Part shown: piece after piece, positions 1-6,896 of the stretch | Layout of the letters: each line of letters opens with the position of its first letter | Position numbering within the stretch: the stretch's first letter is position 1 | NCBI RefSeq assembly: GCF_900108875.1 | Contig: NZ_FNYJ01000002.1 | Span: forward strand, 221,383-285,382 | DNA length: 64,000 bases | Origin: Pseudomonas sp. NFR16 | Lineage (GTDB): Bacteria; Pseudomonadota; Gammaproteobacteria; Pseudomonadales; Pseudomonadaceae | Direction of reading: 5' to 3' | Program-made: the position numbers and the translations under genes | Notes under the pieces: generated by a model | Database searches by the model: none | What the model was told of the DNA's origin: nothing | What the model saw: the letters and a program-made list of their open reading frames with translations, nothing else

Positions 1-534
1 AAAATCGCCAACGACTTGCGTCTGCTGGGCTCCGGCCCGCGCGCCGGGCTGGCCGAAGTCAAGCTGCCAGCCAACGAGCCCGGCAGCTCGATCATGCCGG
101 GCAAGGTCAACCCGACCCAGTGCGAAGCGCTGTCGATGCTGGCGTGCCAGGTCATGGGCAACGACACCACGATCGCCTTTGCCGCCAGCCAGGGTCATCT
201 GCAGCTGAACGTGTTCAAGCCGGTGATCATCCACAACCTGCTGCAATCAATTCGCCTGCTGGGCGACGGCTGCCGCAACTTCAACGAGCACTGCATCGCC
301 GGGATGGAACCGGATGCCGGCAAGATGGCCGAGCATCTGGAACGGGGTCTGATGCTGGTGACGGCGCTCAACCCGCATATCGGCTACGACAAATCCGCCC
401 AGATCGCGAAGAAAGCCTACAGCGAAGGCCTGACGCTGCGCGAAGCCGCGCTGCAGCTGGGCTTCCTGACCGACGCCGAGTTTGACGCCTGGGTACGGCC
501 TGAGAAGATGCTCGAGGCGGGCAGCAATGGCTGA
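1..534 (+). CDS. fumC: Fumarate hydratase class II, C-terminal part
   Basis: Catalyses the reversible hydration of fumarate to L-malate in the TCA cycle in the cytoplasm; class II enzymes are iron-independent homotetramers. The reading frame is open from base 1, so the N-terminal ~60% lies outside the window. The fumarase/aspartase superfamily signature [11 protein letters not shown] is visible at nt 82-114, and downstream residues resemble FumC more than aspartase. The stop at 532-534 overlaps the start of the next gene by 8 bp, so the two are probably co-translated. FumC is preferred over AspA from the overall C-terminal sequence; I could not check the substrate-binding residues upstream of the window edge. 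Confidence 0.9.
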   Translation, partial: KIANDLRLLGSGPRAGLAEVKLPANEPGSSIMPGKVNPTQCEALSMLACQVMGNDTTIAFAASQGHLQLNVFKPVIIHNLLQSIRLLGDGCRNFNEHCIAGMEPDAGKMAEHLERGLMLVTALNPHIGYDKSAQIAKKAYSEGLTLREAALQLGFLTDAEFDAWVRPEKMLEAGSNG

Positions 535-1141
535 GCCAATCAGCGGCGCCACCCCACTGGAAGGGTACGGCAAGCGCATCCTGATGATCATCGGTTCGCC
601 GAAGACCATCAGCCTCGGTCACGCGCTGGGCGAAGCCTATGCCCAGAGCGCGCGCAGCCAGGGTCATGTGGTGCGGGTGTTGAAACTTGAAGAAATGGAC
701 TTCGATCCGGTGCTGCACGGCGGCTATGAATCGAGCCAGACACTGGAACATGACCTGCTCGAAGCCCAGCGTGAAATTCACTGGGCCCAGCATCTGGTGT
801 TCGTATATCCGGTCTGGTGGGGCGGGTTGCCAAGCCTGCTCAGCGGCTTCTTCGACCGGGTGTTCATGCCCGGTTTCGCCTTCAAGGCCCATGGTCGCCA
901 TCATCCGTCCAACGAGTTGCTCAAGGGCCGCACCGCGGAGTTGCTGGTGACCATGGACACGCCTTCGCGGTACTTCCGCTGGGTCTTCAAGGCGCCGGCT
1001 CATCGGCAGATGATCAAGACAATCCTGGAGTTCTGCGGGATCAAGACCACACGCCTGACGGAGTTTTCCCCAGTGCGCACGTCCACCGAAGAACAGCGCC
1101 AGCAGTGGATTCATCAGGCCGAAGCCTTGGGCAAGCGCTGA
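527..1141 (+). CDS. NAD(P)H:quinone oxidoreductase, flavodoxin-like fold
   Basis: A 204-residue protein of the flavodoxin_2 / NAD(P)H dehydrogenase (quinone) family, predicted to bind FMN or FAD and transfer two electrons from NAD(P)H to quinones. The N-terminal [14 protein letters not shown] segment is the phosphate-binding loop, and the segment [20 protein letters not shown] is the flavin/quinone-site hallmark. Start ATG 527 is chosen because it follows a GAGG Shine-Dalgarno at 514-517 and overlaps the fumC stop by 8 bp; an in-frame extension back to 482 lies inside fumC and lacks homology-like sequence. Linkage to fumC suggests a shared transcript. Physiological substrate unknown. Confidence 0.85.
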   Translation: MAEPISGATPLEGYGKRILMIIGSPKTISLGHALGEAYAQSARSQGHVVRVLKLEEMDFDPVLHGGYESSQTLEHDLLEAQREIHWAQHLVFVYPVWWGGLPSLLSGFFDRVFMPGFAFKAHGRHHPSNELLKGRTAELLVTMDTPSRYFRWVFKAPAHRQMIKTILEFCGIKTTRLTEFSPVRTSTEEQRQQWIHQAEALGKR

Positions 1142-1262
1142 CGCGTCCCGCGCTCAAGCGTGTGCAGGGGCGCACGCAAAAACTCGAGGGCGCCGGCTTG
1201 CTGGCCCTTCGGATTTTGCGACCTGGCAGGTTCGCTCGAACCCGACGCTTCACGGCACTGCA

Positions 1263-1280
1263 CCAAACCTTGTGGTTTGG
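1263..1280. promoter_or_regulatory. Inverted repeat upstream of the DUF6316 gene
   Basis: CCAAACC, a 4-nt TTGT loop and GGTTTGG form a perfect 7-bp-arm inverted repeat in the 260-bp gap between the quinone reductase and the DUF6316 gene, about 120 bp before the latter's ATG. There is no U-tract, so it is not a standard terminator. An AT-rich TAAATTAT follows at about 1284. It could be an operator or a 5'-leader hairpin; nothing else supports either. Confidence 0.35.
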
Positions 1281-1401
1281 AGTAAATTATCGAACGTCCA
1301 GCCGACTTTTTCGTCTCACGCTGTGGAATCGTCAGTTGGCCATCGACTCAAGGTTCAGCCGTCCTGATTCCTCCCCCAAACGCCCCTCGCTGGAGAAGGC
1401 C

Positions 1402-1620
1402 ATGTTGAGCAAGCGTGAACAAGATTCAGATGTCACCGTGCACTTTCGCAGCGACCGCGTTTCCCGCGTCAATGGCCTGTACTTTTTCAGTACGCGCGAG
1501 AACACCCTCGAAGGTCCGTTCTCCAGCAAGGAAGACGCCGAGCGCGAAACCGAGGCCTATATCCGCCGCATGCAGGCCGGGCGGTTTACAAGCCCTGACG
1601 CATCGTCACTGAACGCCTGA
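1402..1620 (+). CDS. DUF6316 family protein
   Basis: A 72-residue cytoplasmic protein of unknown function. It has the pattern of the small Pseudomonas DUF6316 family: VHFRSDRVSRVNGLYFFSTRE followed by a GPFSSKEDAERE helix start and a basic tail. Start ATG 1402 is preceded by GGAGAAGG at 1392-1399. There is no signal peptide or membrane segment. It stands alone, with a 260-bp gap upstream and a convergent DTW gene ending 2 bp beyond its stop. The GPF-S-[KR]-E-[DE]-A motif resembles small domains that read or scaffold other proteins, but no function can be assigned. Confidence 0.75.
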   Translation: MLSKREQDSDVTVHFRSDRVSRVNGLYFFSTRENTLEGPFSSKEDAERETEAYIRRMQAGRFTSPDASSLNA

Positions 1621-1621
1621 C

Positions 1622-2215
1622 TTACTTCTGATGATTGCGGCGGAACGTGTCCTCGCCCATCGCCGCAATCTGCCCCTCGATCAACGCTTCGAACGGGCGC
1701 AACAGGGCGTCGAATGACGTCGCCGGTTCCAGTGTCTGAAGCGCGTGGACAATGGCCTCCAGGGTTGACAAGGCATCCGGGTCGAGTGCCTTTCGCAGTC
1801 GATAGCGCGAACACGGCGGGTCGCTGAGCGTTACCCGCGGCAATGCGGCAAGCTGCGGATTGAGGTGCAGCAGCTTGCGCGCCTTGCGCCAGGTGCCGTC
1901 GGGCACCACCAGCAGCATCGGCGCCTGTTCAGCCGATTGAGCGATGAGCGTCGTCGCCCCTTCTCCCGGAAACAGCAAACGCGCCTGATAACCGGGAACG
2001 TTGAGCTGCCGGTGGAGATCCTCGAACACTTCCCCTACCAGCAGCTGCGCGTTCTCAAGCCCCAACGCCGCCAGACGCGCAGTGTTCAGCGCATGGTTGA
2101 CCTCGCTCGGGTGTTGCAGAATCAGCACTCGGGTCCGACTCCCGAGCCGCGGAATCAGCGCGCACAGACAATGTGTTACAGGACGCAGGCAGCGCTCGCA
2201 GCGGGCTCGTGACAT
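1622..2215 (-). CDS. DTW domain protein, probable tRNA-uridine aminocarboxypropyltransferase
   Basis: A 197-residue DTW-family protein. E. coli TapT (YfiP) of this family uses S-adenosylmethionine to make acp3U47 in tRNA. Visible here are the N-terminal Zn-ribbon cysteines (CERCLRPVTHCLC, residues ~6-18), the family's DGTW motif in VVPDGTWRKARKL, and the PPCSRYRLR loop. Length fits short bacterial TapT-like members. It is convergent with the DUF6316 gene and lies 12 bp downstream of the stop of the LysR gene on the same strand. TapT function is inferred from family; other DTW clades modify other tRNA positions. Confidence 0.8.
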   Translation of the reverse strand: MSRARCERCLRPVTHCLCALIPRLGSRTRVLILQHPSEVNHALNTARLAALGLENAQLLVGEVFEDLHRQLNVPGYQARLLFPGEGATTLIAQSAEQAPMLLVVPDGTWRKARKLLHLNPQLAALPRVTLSDPPCSRYRLRKALDPDALSTLEAIVHALQTLEPATSFDALLRPFEALIEGQIAAMGEDTFRRNHQK

Positions 2216-2227
2216 CGTGGACCGTCC

Positions 2228-3121
2228 TTAAACGGGGTTGAGTTGCGCTTTGAGCAGATCGCGGAACGTCTGGATCAACGGTTCGCGACTGCGGCCGCGG
2301 CGCAGGATCATCGAAAAAGGCGCCTGATACCCGAACGTAGCCGGCAGCAAGACCCGCAGGTGCCCCGAATCGACCCATGACTGCGCGTAATGCTCTGGCA
2401 AGTAGCCGATATATGCGCCGGACAGCACCAGAATCAGCTGCGCTTCCATACTTTCCACCGTGGCCGCGCTGTGCTTGAAACCGTGGCGCGCAAGCTCCGC
2501 CTGGCTCCAGTAACCCCGGCCCACCATGCGTTGCTGGGTGATGACCGGCTCCGGAATGCGCCGCTCGGTAAACAGCGGGTGGCGGTTGCTGCAGTACAAC
2601 CAGTGCTGCTCGCGGTACATCGGCTGGTACAGCAGCCCGTTCATGCGCGTCGAAAACGACCCGATCGCCAGGTCCAGGCGATTGTCCAGCACGCCCAGTT
2701 GCAGTTCGTAAGGGCTCATGACCGACAGGTGCAGGTGCACGGCCGGGTGTTCTTCGCTGTAGGCGCCGATGACTTCGGCGAACGGCAACGCGCGATCACT
2801 GACGGTCGAATCGAGCACGCCCAGATTCAGCGTGCCGCGCAGTTCGCCCTTTAGCGCTGCGGCGTACAGCTCGAACCCCTCCAGCTCGCCGAGCAGGCGC
2901 AACGTTTCCTGATGAAACAGCTCGCCCTTGCTGGTCAGGCTGAAGCCCCCTCGCCCGCGATGGCATAGCACGATGCCCAGCGCCGACTCCAGCTGACTCA
3001 TGTACGTGCTGATGGCGGATGTCGACAGGTTGAGTTCTTGCTGCGCGCTGGCGAAACCTTGATGGCGCACCACGCAGACGAAGATGCGCAGCAATTTCAG
3101 ATCGGGTAATGCGTTAGCCAT
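2228..3121 (-). CDS. gbuR: LysR-type regulator of guanidinobutyrate catabolism
   Basis: A 297-residue LysR family regulator with an N-terminal winged HTH (residues ~8-67, LRIFVCVVRHQGFASAQQ...STSAISTYMSQLE) and a C-terminal periplasmic-binding-protein-like effector domain. It is divergent from gbuA across a 219-bp spacer carrying a perfect 8-bp-arm palindrome, the usual arrangement for a LysR activator and its target. In P. aeruginosa the divergent LysR gene next to gbuA is gbuR, needed for induction by 4-guanidinobutyrate. The symbol rests on this synteny; the ligand is inferred. Confidence 0.8.
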   Translation of the reverse strand: MANALPDLKLLRIFVCVVRHQGFASAQQELNLSTSAISTYMSQLESALGIVLCHRGRGGFSLTSKGELFHQETLRLLGELEGFELYAAALKGELRGTLNLGVLDSTVSDRALPFAEVIGAYSEEHPAVHLHLSVMSPYELQLGVLDNRLDLAIGSFSTRMNGLLYQPMYREQHWLYCSNRHPLFTERRIPEPVITQQRMVGRGYWSQAELARHGFKHSAATVESMEAQLILVLSGAYIGYLPEHYAQSWVDSGHLRVLLPATFGYQAPFSMILRRGRSREPLIQTFRDLLKAQLNPV

Positions 3122-3226
3122 GAAAACACCGGAAAGATTACGTGCCCGAATCAGTCAGAATCCTGGCAGCGGCTGTCGCAAAGGCGTGGCCGTCCAGGCG
3201 CGGCAGCTTAACCTGATTCGGACGAT

Positions 3227-3246
3227 AGTTCAGAATTCTCTGAACT
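3227..3246. promoter_or_regulatory. Palindromic operator candidate between gbuR and gbuA
   Basis: AGTTCAGA, ATTC, TCTGAACT: a perfect inverted repeat with 8-bp arms and a 4-bp centre, about 95 bp upstream of the gbuA start and 105 bp upstream of gbuR. LysR-type activators bind dyads of this size in divergent promoters, so GbuR is the natural candidate. Not seen elsewhere in the window. Confidence 0.6.
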
Positions 3247-3340
3247 AAGTATTTTGCCTCAGCGATTGTTCGCACCGCGTGCGGTTCGCAGAATCGGCCC
3301 CAGTCTGATAACTCACCCTACTCACCGATGAGGCAATCCC

Positions 3341-4291
3341 GTGGACAAGATTTTCCACCAACCACTGGGCGGCAACGAAATGCCGCGCTTCGCCGGCATC
3401 GCTACCATGATGCGCCTGCCACACCTGCAATCGCCCGCCGGCCTTGATGCTGCCTTCATCGGCGTGCCGCTGGACATCGGCACTTCGCTGCGTGCCGGCA
3501 CCCGCTTCGGGCCGCGCGAGATCCGCGCCGAATCGGTGATGATTCGCCCCTACAACATGGCCACCGGCGCTGCACCTTTCGACTCCCTTTCGGTGGCCGA
3601 CATCGGCGATGTGGCGATCAACACCTTCAACCTGCTGGATGCCGTGCGCATCATCGAAGAGGCCTACGACGGCTTCCTCGAACACGGGATCATCCCGCTG
3701 ACGCTCGGCGGCGACCACACCATCACCCTGCCGATCCTGCGTGCGATCCACAAGAAGCACGGCAAGGTCGGCCTGGTCCACATCGACGCTCACGCTGACG
3801 TCAACGATCACATGTTCGGCGAGAAGATCGCCCACGGCACCACCTTCCGTCGCGCAGTCGAAGAAGGCTTGCTGGATTGCGACCGTGTGGTGCAGATCGG
3901 TCTGCGCGCGCAGGGCTACACCGCCGAAGACTTCAACTGGAGCCGCAAGCAGGGCTTCCGCGTCGTGCAGGCCGAAGAATGCTGGCACAAGTCGCTGGAG
4001 CCGCTGATGGCCGAAGTGCGCGAGAAAGTCGGCGGCGGCCCGGTTTACCTGAGCTTTGACATCGACGGCATCGACCCGGCCTGGGCGCCCGGCACCGGCA
4101 CCCCGGAAATCGGCGGCCTGACCACCATCCAGGCCATCGAGATCATCCGCGGCTGCCAGGGTCTGGACCTGATCGGTTGCGATCTGGTAGAAGTCTCGCC
4201 GCCTTACGACACCACCGGTAACACCTCGCTGCTCGGCGCCAACCTGCTGTACGAAATGCTCTGCGTGCTGCCGGGAGTAGCGCACCGCTGA
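3341..4291 (+). CDS. gbuA: Guanidinobutyrase
   Basis: Hydrolyses 4-guanidinobutyrate to 4-aminobutyrate and urea in the arginine dehydrogenase/oxidase route; member of the Mn-dependent ureohydrolase (arginase/agmatinase) family. All six metal ligands are visible in the 316-residue product: H126, D149, H151, D153, D240 and D242. The start is GTG 3341, with GAGG 9 bp upstream. The N-terminus and most of the sequence closely match the pattern I recall for P. aeruginosa GbuA, rather than SpeB agmatinase. Divergent gbuR and the downstream sodium:solute symporter support a guanidino-compound uptake and degradation module. Confidence 0.9.
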   Translation: MDKIFHQPLGGNEMPRFAGIATMMRLPHLQSPAGLDAAFIGVPLDIGTSLRAGTRFGPREIRAESVMIRPYNMATGAAPFDSLSVADIGDVAINTFNLLDAVRIIEEAYDGFLEHGIIPLTLGGDHTITLPILRAIHKKHGKVGLVHIDAHADVNDHMFGEKIAHGTTFRRAVEEGLLDCDRVVQIGLRAQGYTAEDFNWSRKQGFRVVQAEECWHKSLEPLMAEVREKVGGGPVYLSFDIDGIDPAWAPGTGTPEIGGLTTIQAIEIIRGCQGLDLIGCDLVEVSPPYDTTGNTSLLGANLLYEMLCVLPGVAHR

Positions 4292-4310
4292 TAACCACGC
4301 TGAACCCTTA

Positions 4311-4395
4311 GGTGCGCGCTTGCCCGCGAATGCAACGTGTCAGTTGCCAGAGAGGTCACGGGCAAACTGCAACTGCGGGCAACCGCGCTCCTGCA
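4311..4395. repeat. REP-type doublet
   Basis: Two inverted REP-like units (GCGCTTGCCCGCGA at ~4317 and TGCGGGCAACCGCGCTCC at ~4375) in the gap after gbuA. The same core recurs at 39.8, 52.6 and 54.6 kb. It may form a cruciform or mRNA-stabilising hairpin at the gbuA 3' end. Confidence 0.6.
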
Positions 4396-4504
4396 GAAAC
4401 TCACGGCTCCGCAACACGATAAACAGCCTTCATCGCTGACCGCCTGTGCCGTCTCAGCCGGATGATGCGCGCTTCACTATAAAAACAATGATTGGAGACA
4501 CTCC

Positions 4505-5884
4505 ATGGCTTTAGATATTTTCGTCGTGCTGATCTACGCGGCCGGCATGCTGGTATTGGGCTGGTACGGCATGCGCAAGGCCAAGACCCATGAAGATTAC
4601 CTGGTTGCCGGGCGCAATCTGGGTCCAAGCCTGTACATGGGCACCATGGCCGCCACGGTCCTGGGCGGCGCTTCCACGGTCGGCACTGTGCGTCTGGGCT
4701 ATGTTCACGGCATTTCGGGCTTCTGGCTGTGTGCCGCACTGGGCGTGGGCATAATCGCGCTGAACCTGTTTCTCGCCAAACCGCTGCTCAAACTGCGCAT
4801 CTTCACCGTCACCCAAATCCTCGAAAAACGCTACAACCCGATGGCGCGCCAGGCCAGCGCGGTGATCATGCTTGCCTACGCGCTGATGATCGGCGTGACG
4901 TCTATTCTCGCGATCGGCACGGTCATGCAAGTGCTGTTCGACCTCCCCTTCTGGATCTCGGTGGTGCTGGGCGGCGGCGTGGTCGTGGTGTATTCGACCA
5001 TCGGCGGCATGTGGTCGCTGACCCTGACCGACATCGTTCAGTTCGTCATCAAGACCGTGGGATTAATGTTCATCCTGCTGCCGATCTGCCTGTATCGAGT
5101 GGGCGGCTGGGACGAACTGGTCGCCAGACTGCCTGCCACAAGCTTCAGCTGGACGACCATCGGCTGGGACACGATCATCACGTACTTCCTGATCTACTTC
5201 TTCGGCATTCTCATCGGCCAGGACATCTGGCAGCGCGTGTTCACGGCGCGTACCGAAAAGGTCGCGCAATACGCGGGCTCCATCGCCGGCGTCTACTGCA
5301 TCCTCTACGGCCTGGCGTGTGCACTGATCGGCATGGCCGCCCACGTGTTGCTGCCTGATCTGGCGAACGTCAACACCGCCTTTGCCGCCATCGTCAAAGC
5401 GTCGCTGCCCGACGGCATTCGCGGACTGGTGATCGCCGCTGCGCTTGCGGCCATGATGTCCACCGCCAGCGCGGGTCTGCTGGCGGCATCCACCACGCTG
5501 ACCGAGGATTTACTGCCCCGGCTGCGCGGTGGCAAGCAATCGAGCCTGGGCATCAACCGCCTCTTTACGGCACTCACTGGCCTTGTCGTACTGGCGATTG
5601 CGCTGGTAGTGAACGACGTGATCAGTGCCCTGACCCTGGCTTACAACCTGCTGGTCGGCGGCATGCTGATTCCGTTGATCGGCGCGATCTACTGGAAACG
5701 AGCCACTACCGCCGGCGCGATTACCAGCATGGCCTTGGGGTTCGTGACCGCACTGGTGTTCATGTTCAAGGACGGGCTGGATGCCAACACGCCCATTTAT
5801 TACAGCCTGGCGGTCGGCCTGATCAGTTTCGTGATCGTCAGCCTGGTGTCGCCACGTTCGGTAGCCGTCGCCAGCGCTGCATGA
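4505..5884 (+). CDS. Sodium:solute symporter (SSF family)
   Basis: A 459-residue polytopic inner-membrane protein with about 13 hydrophobic segments, typical of the SSS/SSF (PutP/PanF-like) family. N-terminal residues LVAGRNLGPSLYMGTMAATV hold the family's conserved early motif, and the GGMWSLTLTDIVQF segment is characteristic of helices 5-6. ATG 4505 follows GGAG at 4494-4497. It is downstream of gbuA in the same orientation, with a 213-bp gap containing a REP doublet; in P. aeruginosa an SSF gene (PA1418) also lies in the gbu region. Uptake of guanidinobutyrate or a related compound is inferred from context only. Confidence 0.8.
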   Translation: MALDIFVVLIYAAGMLVLGWYGMRKAKTHEDYLVAGRNLGPSLYMGTMAATVLGGASTVGTVRLGYVHGISGFWLCAALGVGIIALNLFLAKPLLKLRIFTVTQILEKRYNPMARQASAVIMLAYALMIGVTSILAIGTVMQVLFDLPFWISVVLGGGVVVVYSTIGGMWSLTLTDIVQFVIKTVGLMFILLPICLYRVGGWDELVARLPATSFSWTTIGWDTIITYFLIYFFGILIGQDIWQRVFTARTEKVAQYAGSIAGVYCILYGLACALIGMAAHVLLPDLANVNTAFAAIVKASLPDGIRGLVIAAALAAMMSTASAGLLAASTTLTEDLLPRLRGGKQSSLGINRLFTALTGLVVLAIALVVNDVISALTLAYNLLVGGMLIPLIGAIYWKRATTAGAITSMALGFVTALVFMFKDGLDANTPIYYSLAVGLISFVIVSLVSPRSVAVASAA

Positions 5885-5899
5885 TGAAGACGACCAGAC

Positions 5900-5925
5900 A
5901 AGGGCGCCTGCGGGCGCCTTTTCTT
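5900..5925 (+). terminator. Rho-independent terminator of the symporter gene
   Basis: GGGCGCC, TGCG, GGCGCC followed by TTTTCTT, starting 17 bp after the symporter stop: a short GC stem plus U-rich tail. Confidence 0.75.
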
Positions 5926-5929
5926 ATGC

Positions 5930-6047
5930 GCAGTTACAAAAAAAACAGCACATCCAGCCCGCTCCTGGCGCTTCAAGTTGAACTAGCCTTAACGTCAGGA
6001 CTGCCAACGAAGCGGGTTCTCACACGCTTGTGAGCAACCCGGTTTTT
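5930..6047 (+). ncRNA. Candidate small RNA between two terminators
   Basis: Between the symporter terminator (ending 5925) and the gene at 6115 there is a second, stronger intrinsic terminator: CGGGTTCTCACA, CGCT, TGTGAG, C, AACCCG, then GTTTTT (6013-6047). It therefore ends a transcript that starts after 5925. The ~110-nt interval has no credible ORF and contains an A-run (5939-5948, ACAAAAAAAACAGC) that could be a single-stranded protein-binding site. Either it is an independent sRNA or an attenuated leader of the 6115 gene. Start is estimated; no promoter is convincing by eye. Confidence 0.4.
6013..6047 (+). terminator. Strong intrinsic terminator / attenuator
   Basis: A 12-bp stem (CGGGTTCTCACA pairing with TGTGAG-c-AACCCG, one bulge), 4-nt CGCT loop, and GTTTTT tail. 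It lies 68 bp upstream of the next start codon, so it would block read-through into that gene unless regulated. Confidence 0.7.
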
Positions 6048-6114
6048 GGCCTTCCACCGACAGCCTCTGTCACAGCAGTCGAGGTGATTTCAGCCACATC
6101 AGCAGAGGCCCGCC

Positions 6115-6420
6115 ATGGACAAAGACGAAGTAAGGCAGCACGTAGATGACGCCTTGGGGAAAATTCTGGTCGACAAGACGCTCATTCAGGAAGACGGCGA
6201 TCCGCGACTGACCGAATTCATGCTGGAGGAGGAGGACGTCGTCAACTTTCTCGAGGCCCTGCGCAGCGACTCTAATATCCCCCTTCCAAAAGATTCCCTC
6301 AGCGAATTTCTCAGAGCGTTTGGCGTTCGGGACACTGAAGAAGCGCATCATGGTGAACCGCAGAGCACTCTCACGGCTGAAGGACTGGTCGAATTGATCG
6401 TCAAGAAAATGAAAGGCTGA
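6115..6420 (+). CDS. Small acidic hypothetical protein
   Basis: A 101-residue acidic protein without signal peptide or membrane segment. I do not recognise the family. It looks all-helical: DEVRQHVDDALGKILVDKTL, then EEDVVNFLEALRSD, then LTAEGLVELIVKKM. The spacing (acidic middle helix, IPLPKDSL loop, C-terminal LTAEGLVELI helix) is reminiscent of an acyl-carrier-protein fold, but no DSL phosphopantetheine serine is present. Start ATG 6115 is preceded by AGAGG at 6104-6108. The gene stands alone behind the terminator at 6013-6047, which may control its expression. Confidence 0.6.
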   Translation: MDKDEVRQHVDDALGKILVDKTLIQEDGDPRLTEFMLEEEDVVNFLEALRSDSNIPLPKDSLSEFLRAFGVRDTEEAHHGEPQSTLTAEGLVELIVKKMKG

Positions 6421-6589
6421 ACACGTAAGCGCTAAAGTGAACGCAGATGCGTTTGATTTCAGTATGGGAGCCAGCTGCTGAGAAACTCGCCGTGCAGGTC
6501 GCAGCGAGTGAGGTGCGTGAGCGGGCTATCAGGCGATAGCGCCGCCGATTGGAAACCTGATCCAGAAAAGGCGGGAACGGGTCAGCGGT
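6421..6589. other. Spacer, no gene seen
   Basis: This gap separates the acidic protein from the convergent microprotein gene. A weak inverted repeat (ACTCGC / GCGAGT near 6484-6510) and GGCTATC / GATAGC near 6528 could fold at the 3' end of the minus-strand microprotein mRNA, but neither has a U-tract. Confidence 0.3.
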
Positions 6590-6715
6590 TCAGCGGCGAG
6601 GACGGCGGCGCTCGTCGTCATCGGTACGGACAGGTACGGGCTGCAGTTTCGGCCGTTCGATCAAGCCCAGCGCAACGCCTACATCGTGAAGCCATTCTTG
6701 CAATTTGCTGTTCAT
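6590..6715 (-). CDS. PA1414-family microprotein
   Basis: A 41-residue ORF too short for routine calling. The product starts MNSKLQEWLHDVGVALGLIE, continues RPKLQPVPVRTDDERRRPRR and ends at a TGA (6590-6592). It has an amphipathic helix followed by a Pro-rich, Arg-rich tail and matches the pattern I recall for the PA1414 family of Pseudomonas, whose function is unknown. A strong GAAGGGGG ribosome-binding site lies 5-12 bp upstream (6719-6727). The gene is near gbuA and the NCS1 transporter, as PA1414 is near PA1419-PA1421 in P. aeruginosa, which supports orthology. Confidence 0.75.
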   Translation of the reverse strand: MNSKLQEWLHDVGVALGLIERPKLQPVPVRTDDDERRRPRR

Positions 6716-6754
6716 TTAACGCCCCCTTCAGGGAAATACTCGGCAGCCAACTTC

Positions 6755-6775
6755 TGATCTGCTTACCGCAGATCA
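6755..6775. promoter_or_regulatory. Perfect inverted repeat upstream of the microprotein gene
   Basis: TGATCTGC, TTACC, GCAGATCA: 8-bp arms, 5-bp centre, 40 bp upstream of the microprotein start. On the minus strand a TATGAT hexamer (6774-6779) overlaps its distal edge and could be a -10 box, so the dyad would then sit at the start site as an operator or 5'-leader hairpin. Confidence 0.5.
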
Positions 6776-6896
6776 TAGTGCTAAGTCGCACTTTACGCCT
6801 GCTACCGAGTGTCGCGGCAGGAAATTTTCCCATTCTTTACGCTGTGACCGTCCAAATCCGGAATCTGGGCGCGTCACGCGACAAACGGCAGGCGGT

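Noticed and set aside
3245..4285. Long open frame antisense to gbuA
   Set aside because: It mirrors the codon structure of a well-supported gbuA, starts and ends arbitrarily and shows the low-complexity His/Gln/Arg-rich composition of reverse GC-rich frames.
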